A stretch of DNA of 64,000 bases from Opisthorchis felineus (GCA_004794785.1 SJOL01007418.1:540861-604860); one strand, 5' to 3'. Counted from the stretch's first letter, positions 20,193-31,859 are shown. Notes: generated by a model from the sequence alone, not told the origin. Translations and numbers: made by a program.

Positions 20193-23160
20193 TATCCACC
20201 ACACCTTGAATGAGCGTGTGGATGTTTATGGTTTAGTGGTGGTCTGGATCGTAATCTTTTGGATCTTCTCGGATTTGCAGGTGGTATGTTCTTCAGAGAT
20301 AATGTTTTGTTCGGACAGAATAAGATTATCTGCAAAGGATTCATTAGGATTTGAAACAGCAGAAGTGCCGTTAATAGATTGACCTCTGATACTGAACTCA
20401 ACCTGATCAATGTGCCTCCGGTGACAAGAGAGATTATCCAAATCGAGATTTGTGACCATACGTTTGTCGTTTGATGAAAGTATTATCCCTGTAGCAGGCC
20501 GTAAATCGTCACCCTTGAAAAACGCAACATCAACCGTTTTGGTACAGTCAAGACTTGTACGCAACGAGCGAGATTTGAAAACAATCGTAGGACTCTTCCC
20601 AGTAACTGAATGAACGGTATTCCTGCATTGCATTAGAAAATTATCGATTCCGCTTCTAATTCCATAAAAGAAGTAGGAGAGAATGACGTAGTGGAAGGTT
20701 TCAGTGTTCGCACAAAATTCTCAGCAAGCTTATTCGACTGGGGATGTTGTGGAATAGTAAACAGATATCGACATCCAAGGCCTTTTAATCTTTCTTCGAA
20801 AGATCTTACAGTAAAGTGTGTGCCCTTGTCAGTGACCAAAGCAGTTGGTACGCTTTCATGGCTGAATACTTTCCTCAATGGTTGTTGTGTGAATTCAGCA
20901 CTTGGAGAAGTAGTTAGAAAAACTTCAGGCCAACGTGAATATGCGTCAACAAAAATTAAAGCATGATGTTTACCGAGAAAAGGACCGCAGTAGGCGGCAT
21001 GAACTCGTTGAAATGTTTCACAAGTAACTGGCCACGGATACCACTGTGAAGATTTGCTATGAATCTTGTGTGCACATTTAGCACAATTTTTAGCAGTATA
21101 CTTGATGTCACTATCTAGTTCCGGCCATCAGCATGACAAGCGTGCAAGAGATTTCACTTGATCAACACACAGTTGACCAGAGTGCAAATATGCAAGATTA
21201 GCAGCTCGCTGAGTTGGTGGAATGATAACTCTATCCCCAAACCAACCGGAGTATTGGACAAACTTTCGTGGTGACAGTAAAGTGCAGGAAATCGACTTCG
21301 CTCTTGATGTGTCCAGCCACGACGCAGCGCAGAAAAAGGGAGCAAAGTATCTTCTAGTATCGGCAACAAGCGCATCCCTCTTGACTGGCATTGGTTGAAG
21401 CAATAAGCAATCTGAGTTGTTTACAATCGGAGTCACATAATGGGATTCTGGATAAGAAATCGGTATGAGGAATCATCTTTGCACTACGATGAAAAATCGT
21501 GCAGATGTACGAACTCAGTGCAATAGTCCACCGCTGTACCATAGCAGCAGATGACTTCGCTAGATACTTTGTGGGATGATACAAGAACTTCAAGGCTTCG
21601 TGATTAGTAACAATAGTGAGTTTTGATCCAAAAATATATTTATGAAGCTCTCTGACAACCCAATATACCGCAAGTGCTTCTCGTTGAGTTTGAGAATACC
21701 TACTTTCGGCTTTTGAGAGTCGACGGGGAATGCAGATCAATCGTCTGCCACACTGTTCAAGGATTGCTCCTATTCCAGTGGGAGGAGTATCAGTACTGAT
21801 GTTCAAATGATGTTTGGCGGAAAATGGTTTCAAAACAGCTGAAGTTTGAAGATGACCAAGCAATGCACGCAATGTCTTTTCATGGTCGGAGGACCAAGAA
21901 AATTGATTGGACATCAAACAAGCAACTTGCATGTTTAGCAAAATTGGGAATAAAACGAGAATAATACTGAAGTGCTCCTAGAACAGAACGCAGTTCTTGT
22001 AGATTGATTGGTGATGGTGCATTTACTAAAGAAGATAGACGGTTTGTATCGCTTTTAAAACCCCTGCCATCCACAATGTAGCCAAGGCATGAAAATGATG
22101 GAACACCAGAGGTGCATTTACCAGGATGAATGGCTATAGTGAACTCAGAAAATCGCTTTAGTGGAGACAGTAGACGCATATCATGAATAGCTTTATTAGC
22201 AGCATGCACTATGACATCTTCTTGGTACCTCACAACACCCTCCAAATCTTTTGTAATAGTATTCATAACTTGCTGAAATACAGCTGATGAAACATCTAGA
22301 CCAAAGGAAAGGAGACTGTATCGGAATAACCCAAAAAATATGTTGATCACAGTAAGACTACTAGAGACCTCGTTCAGTGGTATTTGAAGATGGGCATTTT
22401 TAGATCAATTTTTGAAAACATACTTGAACCTGGTAAACGATACGGTATATCTCCGGGCTCTTCTGTAGTGCATGTACGTTTTAGTAACCGCGTATTTAGC
22501 GTTAGCCGGTAGTCTCCACAAATTCTCGGAGTAATACCATCGGCCTTTAGCGCAGTGACTATCGGAGTTGCCCAATTTGATCATTCAACAGGAGCTTGTA
22601 TTCTTTTCTCGCACACTGAAGTTAATGCTTCACAAACAGGTTCCCGTAAGCAAAACGGAATAATTCGTCTCTTAGGAAATATAGGATCTCCTGTAGCTTC
22701 GAGTTTCACCTTGGGTATTTGCATGGCACCTGTAGCTTTAGAACATTTAAGAATCAGTCGTTCGAGTTCATTTTCATTTACAGAAGTCAGTAAGGAGATA
22801 CAAGTTCGCAATGAGCACAAAGCTTTGTGTCCGATAATAGATAGTCCTGAGGTTGAAACTAAAGAATTACAATCGATAGGTGTACCTTGAGGCAATCTCA
22901 CAGGAATCGTACAACTACCAAATAGAGGTAGAGAATGTCCAGTGAAACCGCGGATATTAACTTCTGTAGGTACTATCACAACACGGGTAAAATGCAGTTA
23001 GATCTGCCTGTGAAATAATAGACTCAACACTACCCGTGTCAACAATGAAATCATGTTTTTCACCAGAAGCAGATGTCAAAGTTACATAAACGTGTGACGA
23101 ATTTTGGGGCAAAACAGATAGAGAAAGGATGGAAGTATCTTCAGTATTAGGTCAGTATTA
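20177..23160 (-). pseudogene. Ty3/gypsy pol relic (PR-RT-RH-IN)
   Basis: Protease: HDFIVDTGSVESIISQADL near 23057-23000 keeps the DTG active site. RT: FGLDVSSAVFQQVM and YQEDVIVHA (22350-21880), where the expected Y-x-D-D has become Y-x-E-D. RNase H: STDTPPTGIGAIL and SQTQREALAVYWVVRELHKY, but TNHEAL where TDHEAL is expected. Integrase: zinc-finger region from about 21250, VHAAYCGPF where the first catalytic Asp is replaced by Ala, VTDKGTHF with the second Asp, and HPQSNKLAENFVRTLK with the Glu. The C-terminal tail (20633-20226) is followed in another frame by the basic RRSKRLRSRPPLNHKHPH and GGYDEHD, ending at 20177 inside the 3' LTR. Frames change between protease, RT, RNase H and integrase, so it cannot make an active polyprotein. 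Confidence 0.88.
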
Positions 23161-23171
23161 GGATCAGAAGT

Positions 23172-23978
23172 TCAGTGACACATTTTGGACTTACAGACAA
23201 GCTGAATGTATCCCGTTTTCCCGCAGATAAAACACTTCGCTTGTCTGTGATGGCATAAATATCTGGAATAATTTCGTCCACAAGATTCACATTTCCCAAA
23301 TTTTTGAACCGCTGAATTAGAATTATGATCTGTGAAGCGACGTATTAATGGATTTGAGGCACGAAAAGTTGATCGAGATTTGAATGTGCTGTCTATCTGC
23401 ATCCATGAATTATTTCTTTTAGAGTATTTTAACAACACTGCTTCATCAGTCTTTGTTACATGCTTCACATCTTCATACTGCTCACATATTTTCTGAATAG
23501 TCTGAAATTGTTGACCTGAATACAGCAGCAGCTTCTGGTGCAATTCGAGCGATTGAATACTACCAATGAGTCTACCACGCAGTTGGTCTTCTAGTTGAAC
23601 ACCGTAGTCACATTTGGCTGGCTGCGTCTGTAACTGCAATACAAAATCAGGAACCGACTGAGAATGGGAGCGCATCAACATATTGAACCTAGCTCTTTCG
23701 GCCGCTAGAAAGTTAATCGGTTTGTAGTGTTGCAGAACTTTTTTCTTCAATGCATTGTAAGAAATATCGACTGGAGATTTAGGATATACTAAATTCCCGA
23801 CCAATGTGTACGCCTCCTTGCCAACAAAATGTAGAAAATACGCCCTGAGTTTCTCATCATCCATATCGGATTTCGTAAGACACCATATGTTAAACCGTTC
23901 CAAATAATCTTCTACGTCTCGCGCAGTTGGATTAACATTTGATGGTTCCATTTCGGTAGGTATGATGAATTGTTCCAA
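23172..23978 (-). pseudogene. Ty3/gypsy gag, open but zinc knuckle altered
   Basis: This is an open frame of 268 codons starting MEQFIIPTEMEPSNVNPT. The body has gag-like helices (DVEDYLERFNIWCLTKS, RARFNMLMRSHSQSVPDFV, LRGRLIGSIQSLELHQKLLL). The C-terminus is Cys/His-rich: CESCGRNYSRYLCHH, then CFICGKTGYIQLVC, a CCHC knuckle in which the His is Tyr. The product would package element RNA in the cytoplasm. The start follows the 5' LTR by 14 bases. A frame change separates it from pol. Confidence 0.82.
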
Positions 23979-23992
23979 TGATGACGCTAAAA

Positions 23993-24165
23993 TGTAGTAA
24001 GTGAATTCAGCACGTACATCAGTATAACCAAACGAACTAGAAATTCAGAATTCAGCACGGCGTAACAAATAGCACGTATGTGTTCAAAATGATGTGTGTC
24101 TACAGCACTTGGAATATTAAAACATGAGAATAATTAATAGGGCAATGAATAGAGCATGTTCATCA
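23993..24165 (-). repeat. 5' LTR (173 bp)
   Basis: It runs from TGATGAACATGCTCT to TTACTACA on the minus strand and matches the 3' LTR except for a 7-base deletion and about 18 substitutions. It contains the shared central block TCCAAGTGCTGTAGACACAC. Its outer end merges with a CAT/ATG microsatellite. Confidence 0.85.
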
Positions 24166-24187
24166 TCATCATCATCATCATCATCAC
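24161..24187. repeat. (CAT)n microsatellite at LTR boundary
   Basis: About nine CAT units in a row. The first two overlap the terminal TGATGA of the LTR (minus strand), so the tract either grew from the LTR tip or was the insertion site. It hides any target-site duplication. A minus-strand open frame at 24379-24134 (beginning MNDDLIGLLKFMQALQLEIT) reads through it as a Met run. Confidence 0.9.
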
Positions 24188-24905
24188 AGGCACCCTGAGG
24201 ATCTTCAAAGCTTTTTGGTGCTCTAGACTATCTGAGAGTGACATATCGTCCTCGGTGGCCTCCCTAACAAAACAGTAGGGAAGGCACATCCTTACTCCAC
24301 TATTGTCAAACCGTCCATCGGTTATTTCTAGTTGGAGTGCTTGCATGAATTTCAAAAGTCCAATCAGATCGTCATTCATTTCGACTCTCGGCAGACCACA
24401 CGCACAAGCTGACGTGTAGAAATTGACGAGTAAGCCATTGGCTTTTTTGCACCTTTCCTACCTTGGGTCATAGCAAGCAGCGACGTTTTGTTTGGTCATA
24501 CTTGAGCTTTACGATACACGTTTGGAATTCCTGCCGCCCAAACCAGAAAACATGTTTACAGTCACCTGCTTTCGACATTGTCACCATATGACTCGTAATA
24601 CCCAAAAACCTACCTTTGGTACACTAAACATCTAATGCTGGACCTTAAACCACCAGCCACACGTGACTGGCAGTGATACTATTGATCCAACAAGAAAGGT
24701 TTTTGGTCGCAGGAGGATTACATCCAAAAACCATATAATTATCTTCCACCAATTCATCAGGTTCATGGTCCGACAAAACTTGAGTAGCCAGCCATCTTGC
24801 ATTTTGGTCGAATTGGTTTGAGATTTTAAAAAATCTAACGACGAGGAAACAATGGGAGACCTAGAGGCTGTCACGGATCTGACCGCAATTGGTTATATCC
24901 CTCAA
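24188..24905. other. Unassigned flank of the LTR element
   Basis: A minus-strand open frame (24379 downward) has a protein-like start, then EHQKALKILRVP before running into the microsatellite and LTR. It may be an exon or older element interrupted by the insertion. No family was recognised. Confidence 0.3.
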
Positions 24906-24991
24906 TCAGGTGGGACGAGTTACTTTACACGCAAAATTCCGAAAGTTGAATCGCTCAAATAGATGTTTGTCAACAAATGCAGCATTATGAA
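24906..24991. repeat. Diverged dispersed repeat, partner at 7903-7988
   Basis: See the partner: 86 gap-free positions, about two thirds identical, same orientation. The peptides encoded on the minus strand are more similar than expected from random DNA. Confidence 0.6.
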
Positions 24992-27900
24992 TGCGATAAT
25001 GAAATGGTGAAATTGTGTAAGCCCAAGACTGAGTTCGTGTCTGCGTCTATCGTGTGATCGAAAGTGGTTAACATGGAGGTAGAAAATAGAAATTTGGGCA
25101 GAGGACGGAAACAACAAAATAATAGTCCCACTAGGGAATAGTTACCCAACGCCATGCATAGGCTGCTGGTGAAACCGACAGAGATTTTCTCAGGTGTATA
25201 AGGACGACGCCGTGATTTGTTTTTCGGGTGGATGAGTGCCTTTCAAAATAGAGGGAGCGATGTGCAATATTAAACGCCAAAATTTATAGAATAATAATTT
25301 TTTATTGGTCTGTAAAAAACAACAATTTCTAAAAACATTCTGAGCTGGACAAAAGACCATACATGAGAGCCGGATGGCGAAAAGGTCGGGCTTTAGAAAT
25401 GTTTGAAGACAGCTAATAGCATTATGCGTATTTTGAATGAGACGTCGATTTAATTAGGGAGATAAAGCAGACATGCCTGGGTGTATGGCCACGCATGATT
25501 TTAAGCCCCAAAAACAAGAAGAGCAAACCAACTTGTCTTTCTATGAACTGAGAATCACGTGAGTTTTCCTTCCTGTAGGATCGAATACAGTGGAAAAGAT
25601 GTGTAATGGAACTGTAGCTTTTGAAGTCTAGATCACTAAGTGACTTGGAAAAATGATGGACGATACAGTTATTGCTGGTAAATAGGGTTCCCTCAGGTCT
25701 ACTCCACTGATATAGTGAGAGAGTGGAAACGAAAATAAGGCACGGGTAGCCGTCAAATACCGTGGCAGAAATAGTGTGCTGGTGCTTTTTCCTTTAATGA
25801 AAAATTGCATAATCGTGTTTATTGTACCAGCGATATCATTTCTTTACAAGTTTTTCCTACAGTAGTGAGAATGGCGCTAAGGTGTTGTTTTTGTGTTATT
25901 TTGGTTGGGGTTGAATTTACAGCATTGCCCAGCATACGTGCGACACCCAAGTGGGGTAAGCTGCTTAACATTGTCAATCACAGGACGCCACCGCGTAAGG
26001 ATAGGGTGAAGAATGGCCGGCCGACAGGGATAGATACAGAAATGGATCGAGGTCCACGAGGACCAAGCTTTCGAAGGAGGTAGAAAATGAGACATGAAAC
26101 GGAAAGCTGGTATAGAATGATTGGTGGTTGTTGGTAAGATCTGAGAAGAAATACAGGACTGCTAGAAGCCGCTTAACACAAACACATAGATTGAGTGAAA
26201 CCCACAGTGTCTGGTCAACTTGGATTGGCTAAATGGATGTAACTGAAATGTCTATAAATAGAGACTTCACATGAAAGAATCCAGATCTTGTGATGCATCC
26301 TCGATGGCGGGTGAAAGGACCTGCCCTATAGACTTGTAGAATAATACTGGCATTGCACACGCTTAAATTCGTTGTTACCTGAGTACGATTAGAACCCTAC
26401 AGGTTGTTTAAGTCCGAGTCAGCTTCGAATAATTCTTATGGGTTGGAGAGTTAAGGTGCTGCATCTACGGTGTTTCTGCAGGTGCTCTTTGACGGTGCTG
26501 TGTCTGACATGCCCCGGAATATGCGCGATGTTTATTACACCAGATGTCCAGGTGTAACTGACGCTGGATTGTTTATCTGAGTATTTCACGTCAGTTTAAA
26601 TCAGAGAAAATTGAGCCATATCGTGCGACTTCAAGCGACCGTTGCTGCTAAAATTAAACAATTCTGGCAAGAATTCATGCTTTCCGAGTTAAATAACAGT
26701 AGTTGAGCTTTGAATGATAAACCTATCTGCATATTATGGTGTTTACGAGAAGCTCAGTTTATTATATATACAATGCTTTATATGATTATATATTTACCGC
26801 AGCACTGCGATATCCAGAGCACCATACCAGCTGAAAGTTGAGGTGGTTCTTTTGCAGTAGGCTCAGTTGGGGGACTCAAATATACGAAAAAATACAGACC
26901 CCTCCAAAAAATAAACACTTAACCTTTCGATGAATGTTTGTCGTCTATTCTTAAGCTTGGTTCAATTCGAAATACGTAAGACCGATATTGTAGAGCTCTG
27001 CCCTGAGGCAAAATGAGCTGAATCGAAACATCACTGTCATCGGAGAATTTTATGAATGTTTCAGTTCCGGTCATTTGGAACACGGCAAGAAGCGGATCAG
27101 CTAAGAATGCCTGCCTGTTTAAACTCAGCTGATTAATTCTCTTGCTTTTCTAAATGCCCAACAAGTAGCGAAGTGTGTACTGAAGAACGTCACTTCGAAT
27201 ACTTTATGGCCAAAAGAAATTTCCGGAGTGCTAGGGTTTCTCAACCAGCTAGGTTATCTCTTACCTTAGTTTTTTATATAGCACTGGCCCAGAGGTTCAT
27301 GAGGATGCACTTGCTGACTGGATGCCTTCAGTGCTGCAACCAGGCGTCTGTGCAAGACCGGAACCTGAGAATTTCAGCAACTGTTCACGGTCAAATATGG
27401 TAGGAAACTTTCAAAGAGTTGTATAAAACGTGCTCGCATCTACAACTATTCCGTTTAATTCCTCTGGTCTCACCCATATGCAAAAGTAGTGGTAGGTCAA
27501 CATCATTCTCATCATCAGCTGGGTTTACCCAACATCTTCTGCGAACATTACCAACAACCAGCCAAGTTTAGTTGGGGAGTGTGTTATGGGATGTTGGCAT
27601 GTGCAACACTGGGGTCAGTTTTGTACCACTTTCTGCAAAGTTTGTAACAGTATGTGCACTTGCCCCTATAGCTGCTGCAAAATCGGTCCAAGTTTACATA
27701 ATTCTCCTCTCAATTGGGAGGGTTCAGTGAGTTCCTCTCTGTGAGTTTTATCGGACGTCAGTTGACAAATTACCTTGTTTACGTGCAAGGGCAGCGTACT
27801 GGTCAATCTACCTGCGATTCTTCTTGTTGAAGGCAGTAATAGAAACGAGAGAACACAGCATCAGTGGTGGTGGCGGTGTGGTAGATAATAGTGTAGGCCT

Positions 27901-28134
27901 GCAATTTTTCAATTCCCTGGTTGCCTTGCAAGCGTGCCTACAGCCAGAAGAGAACAGCCTTCGGATTACGACGAATAAAGCTGGAAGGTGTCAACGGTTC
28001 AATGTTTTGCGTATGTGCTGTATGCAGCAACTTAGGTGGCCTAACTGCGCTAGTCAGGACTCGATTGATGCGGTGTGAAGAACATTTTATCAGTAAAGTT
28101 CAGGATTCTAAATGGGCTGCGTACGCCAAGATGA
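24992..28134. other. Start of the A+T-rich region; no gene recognised
   Basis: Composition becomes visibly more A+T-rich after about 25.2 kb. Short open frames (for example 25805-26083 plus, 27173-27403 plus) have no recognisable motif. It may be intronic or intergenic. Confidence 0.35.
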
Positions 28135-28455
28135 GAATACAACTGGTTTCATCAACCAGATTATTTTACAGAAAAGTTTGACGATACTACTCGAGTAACC
28201 AAGATTTTTGGGAAGCTTGCTGTAACCCGTACTGTTGAGGAATCTGTTTTCAGACTTCCATTTTTAACCAGCATTGATGGAGGAGCGCTGAGGATGTTGA
28301 ACGGGCAGTCTTCAGCAGAGCTCAGTGGGTTACAGATGTACGCCAACGATCACACCGTGATCGGATCCCGTTCCTTAGCGAGAGATATTGACAAAATAAT
28401 AGGCGAACCTGCAGTTTTTTGGATGGACTGCCTTACAAGTTTTATTGTTCTTTGA
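28135..28455 (+). other. 106-codon open frame without early ATG; exon or RT relic?
   Basis: The frame is open from after TGA (28132-28134) to TGA at 28453-28455. An acceptor-like TTATTTTACAG ends at 28170. The translation includes KFDDTTRVTKIFGKLAV, LNGQSSAELSGLQMYANDHT and SRSLARDIDKIIGEP. MYANDHTVIG faintly recalls the YADD block of reverse transcriptases with Asp changed to Asn, but no other RT block is seen. It could be a host exon, an old transposon piece or chance. Confidence 0.22.
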
Positions 28456-29715
28456 AAATCATGAATTAAATTCAGCCAAGCGTTACACTCAGCGCCGCCG
28501 CATATGGTGTGTGCGTTTACATTCATGAAGAAAGTGGTAACCCTACTTTTTAGCATCCTAAGGTCGCATCCGGGTGTTTCGAAGAGTAAGTCAAGAATTT
28601 CTACTTCCTCTTGGTATAGGCAAACCGACGAACAACCCCCATGCTACCTCAACGGACTACCTCACTCTCTAAAAATAAGTTCCAATTCGCATCATATGCT
28701 TACTTAAAGATAAAATTTACGCACACTTACGTAATGTGCCCTGTTAACGACTGTCTGCTATAGTAATGAAGCGGCTGAAGATCACTTTGGTACAGACTCT
28801 TCCGTGTGCGTAAATTATGTGGATGCTCTAATTGAGTTGGTCGAATCGCTTCGCACGGTGGCTGGCAATTTGTGGCAGAATGTTGCATGAGTGCACGGGA
28901 TATGGTTTCAAATTTTCGACTTGCCACGCGCCACCTACGACCTTGTTGCTTTCTAACAGTATCATGCACAAACATAATGTGCGGTGATTCAACACAATTA
29001 AGAAATTACAAAGTAATAATTATCCGTTAGTACGAGGGTGTTAGGGCAACATCCTGTTTCTTGCTAAGTCGTTCGTACTACACACAGAATACTCGCACGT
29101 TTGCAAGACTGTTTAGTACATTTCCTGACTTTATGTGTCTATCGAAATGAGCTGCGCGATACTTTGGCCCATCACAATGCACCCCAAAAGTTTGCAATTT
29201 GAGCTGATTTTCTATAATTTTTAGTTGAAAACTACCACATTGAGGATGGCGAACATTGTTTAATTCAGGTATAATTTACACCTAAGCCATTGAATAATAA
29301 AGTACGTTTCATACGTTGGACCGAATGTGCAAATGAGAATTATGCCATGTCAATGCAATCGCTATAGGATCAATGGCTAGATCAAGCAAAACCACACATT
29401 TGAATGGCAATGAGCAAGAAAGCAAGGATATCCCTATAGTCACTTTATGCAAATATGAATGAAGGGCAGTGAATAACAAAGATGAAGCGAAAATCTCAAG
29501 GAGCAACTCGCGCCAATTCACACGCGACTACGTTTTCGGGGTTTGCGTAGGCAGTGGGTTTGGTGGTTTAAAAAAGCGGAAACAGGGTTAGTCTAGAATT
29601 TACATTTGTCACAGATGAGCTCGTAGGTTATGGAAAAACCCGTTTAACTGCGCTGAAGATTGGTTAGTATATTATACTGGGTATCAGAAGGAGGTAATCA
29701 AAATATAAGAGAGAT
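28456..29715. other. No gene recognised
   Basis: A+T-rich DNA with only short open frames on either strand; no motif or RNA gene recognised. Confidence 0.35.
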
Positions 29716-30059
29716 AAATACATTCATTTGCAAATCAATTTGCTTTTCATGGGAGACTCAAGTGAATCTCTCGTTTATGATGTTCTTCAACTAAATGCCC
29801 CGCACAAAGGCCGCCTCATGTTTTAGTTGGTACTATATTCGAGATACCGCAGTATATTTTCATAAAGGAAACTACTCCCAAGGTTGCCAAAACTCTTCAA
29901 CAGCCCACGACCGGTTTCTCCCTTTTTGAGGCTTATGAGGTAGGCGCAGTCCCCGAGTTTCCGTCAACCTTATGTTCTACTTGAACCCAAATTGGACTGA
30001 TTGCGACAAATACACTCATTTGCAAATCAATTTGGTTTTATCGGGAGACTCGCTAGTGG
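29716..30059 (+). repeat. Dispersed repeat, one 292-bp unit plus start of a second
   Basis: The motif AAATACATTCATTTGCAAAT at 29716 returns as AAATACACTCATTTGCAAAT at 30008, 292 bases later, and the next 30 or so bases also match. The unit contains CAAAGGCCGCCTCATGTTT, CAGCCCACGACCGGTTTC and TTCTACTTGAACCCAAATTG. The same sequences occur near 37.3-37.7 kb in both orientations. This fits a short-period satellite-like or tandemly arranged family. No coding potential was recognised. Confidence 0.85.
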
Positions 30060-30229
30060 CGAAGCTTGTCCAGCAATACTGGACTCCCGTTGATTTAAAC
30101 AAGATAATGAAGCCGCATTTCAATGGGCACAATATACCTTCCTGCAGCTTAACCCATAAAAATTCGTCTAAATTGTTTTCTCAACTTGGCAGGATATCAC
30201 CCTGATAATATTTTAACTATCAATTATCA

Positions 30230-30255
30230 GTTATTATTATTATTATTATTATTAT
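30230..30255. repeat. (TTA)n microsatellite
   Basis: An uninterrupted run of about eight TTA units, flanked by further ATCAATT-rich sequence. Confidence 0.9.
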
Positions 30256-30695
30256 CAATTAACTTATCAATTGCTATCATCAATTGTCCACTACCTCAGT
30301 CTTGTCTTAGATAATACCCCACTGGTGGAATCATCTCTGAATAGATGTAACGCATATGGGTTGACGATATGTGTCTGATGTGAAGGTTGATTTTCTTTGG
30401 ACGAGGATCTTCTTTCCTAACTATTATCGCTTCTGTTGCCCCCGAAGTGTATGCTTGTTGCTGCTTTGTCAATTACTGGGTTTTGTTCATTCGGTGGTTT
30501 CTAACGGTTTGGTTACAACTCTTGTTTATCTGGGGTGACTTTTCCTTCAATTACCTGGTAGGGTCCCCAACTGAAAGATGAATTTCCACGATAACCCTAA
30601 TTGATCAAGTGCCTGTGGAAACTCCCATTGCAAAGAAACAGTGTGCAGAAAAAGCAGCATATGGAAACTTTGTGGTTCCTTATGTTAGAACTAAC

Positions 30696-30866
30696 ATTAG
30701 AATTATTTTCTTTCAACTTTGAAGTCAATCTGACACCACCGAGGCTAATGACTGCATTTTCTGATTTCAAATGCATGCTGAGTGTAGTTCCGTCAAAACC
30801 TGTTCCGTGGTATAGTGTAACATTGAAACGTCCTGGTTCATTAGGGTTAAGTGATTGGGCGAAGAT
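30696..30866 (-). CDS. Exon-like segment with galectin-like pattern
   Basis: On the minus strand an acceptor CATACATCTTCAG precedes 30866 and a donor AAT|GTTAGT follows 30696. The 171 bases between encode exactly 57 residues: IFAQSLNPNEPGRFNVTLYH, then GTGFDGTTLSMHLKSENAVI and SLGGVRLTSKLKENNSN. Galectin carbohydrate-recognition domains have a similar order: hydrophobic strand, N/P turn, RFxVxLxxG, a gap, then a strand with LHxxxxxxNxVIxN. The key HFNPR and the downstream WGxEE motif are not seen, so sugar binding cannot be claimed. The partner exons were not found. The neighbouring frames are probably intron. The fold assignment is a visual inference only. Confidence 0.3.
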
Positions 30867-31194
30867 CTGAAGATGTATGCCACGTGTTTGCAAGTTACTC
30901 TTATAAAGTTGATCATACGTGTTTGCAAGGTGTTTTTTTTGTGGGAATACATTATGCGTATGTCACCAGGTGTGCTTTGAAACACAGGCAACAAATTTCT
31001 AAACCAAATCAATATTTTAGGCTAATCTATTGATAAATGTGTAGATTTCTAATGGTACCAGTATACTTTGAACTTGATGGTCAATTATCTATCGTTTGGT
31101 TTGTACGGAGCTACGGATGCTGAAATATTTTATCATTTCATTGCATTAAGATTTTATATGAAAAGCAGGCGATTTAATCACAACCTCCTGTTAG

Positions 31195-31377
31195 TTAGGA
31201 ATATATAAAGTCCCTCTTGTCTATTATCTTCGAGTCAGTTGTATCCCTCTGGGTCAAGATATTTGTTGAACGTTTTCGAAAAGTTTCAACGGCCTGCAAA
31301 GTGCTCTTGAAACAGTACACAAAATTATTGGATGCTGCAAACACTAATATGGCTAAAATATTAACAGGATTTAACAC
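31195..31377 (-). CDS. Possible small secreted peptide precursor, 60 aa
   Basis: An ATG-started minus frame opens with a signal-peptide-like segment, MLNPVNILAILVFAASNNFV, ending near a Cys. The rest is polar, with the basic clusters RKR (about residues 34-36) and KR (about 54-55), and ends RDFIYS. Prohormone-type precursors in flatworms are of this size and use dibasic sites, but no amidation Gly is present and no repeats of a peptide occur. No poly(A) signal was identified. It could equally be a first exon or chance. Confidence 0.15.
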   Translation of the reverse strand: MLNPVNILAILVFAASNNFVYCFKSTLQAVETFRKRSTNILTQRDTTDSKIIDKRDFIYS

Positions 31378-31859
31378 AATTACTCAAAGGCATTGAAAAA
31401 TACTCCCACAAACAAAATATGATTGAGGTTTTTGTTTTTGTTTTATTGTTTAGACACGTCAGTATCAGCTTCATTTCATCAGCTTTGCTCAAAGTTGTCG
31501 ACCAGGCAGGGTTTTTTGCTTTTCGTTCCTTTTTTCGGAAGCTATTTATGAAAATCCGAACTAAGCTAGGCTGCCACCATTCAAATAAATACACTTAGTT
31601 ACTCACAACTAACATTGTTTAACTTAAAGCAAGCTTACTAGTTGAGAGTGAATGAATATGATGAACTAATGTCACCCTTACAACTTTGAATTTTGTCTTC
31701 TATACAGGTTTCCAAAGCTTAGATAGAAACTACAGAAATGTCATAGTTTAGTTCAAACCAGAAAATTTCAGGTAAATTCGCGCCGGAATTTATCAGTCAA
31801 CTTAAAGAAAAACGAATCAGGAAGCAATAAAAATAAGGCACACAACGGAATCTAACTGA

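Larger units (their letters stand above)
20013..24165 (-). mobile_element. Ty3/gypsy LTR retrotransposon, complete in outline, inactive
   Basis: Two direct repeats beginning TGATGAACATG and ending TTACTACA flank gag and pol in the order expected for Ty3/gypsy: gag, protease, reverse transcriptase, RNase H, integrase. The 5' LTR is 23993-24165 and the 3' LTR 20013-20192. The leader between the 5' LTR and the gag ATG is only 14 bases and shows no tRNA-primer site that I recognise. No target-site duplication is visible; the right flank is a CAT repeat. Very short LTRs and a Cys-rich gag resemble the CsRn1-type elements of flatworms, an inference from memory. Frameshifts and lost catalytic residues make it dead. 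Confidence 0.9.
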
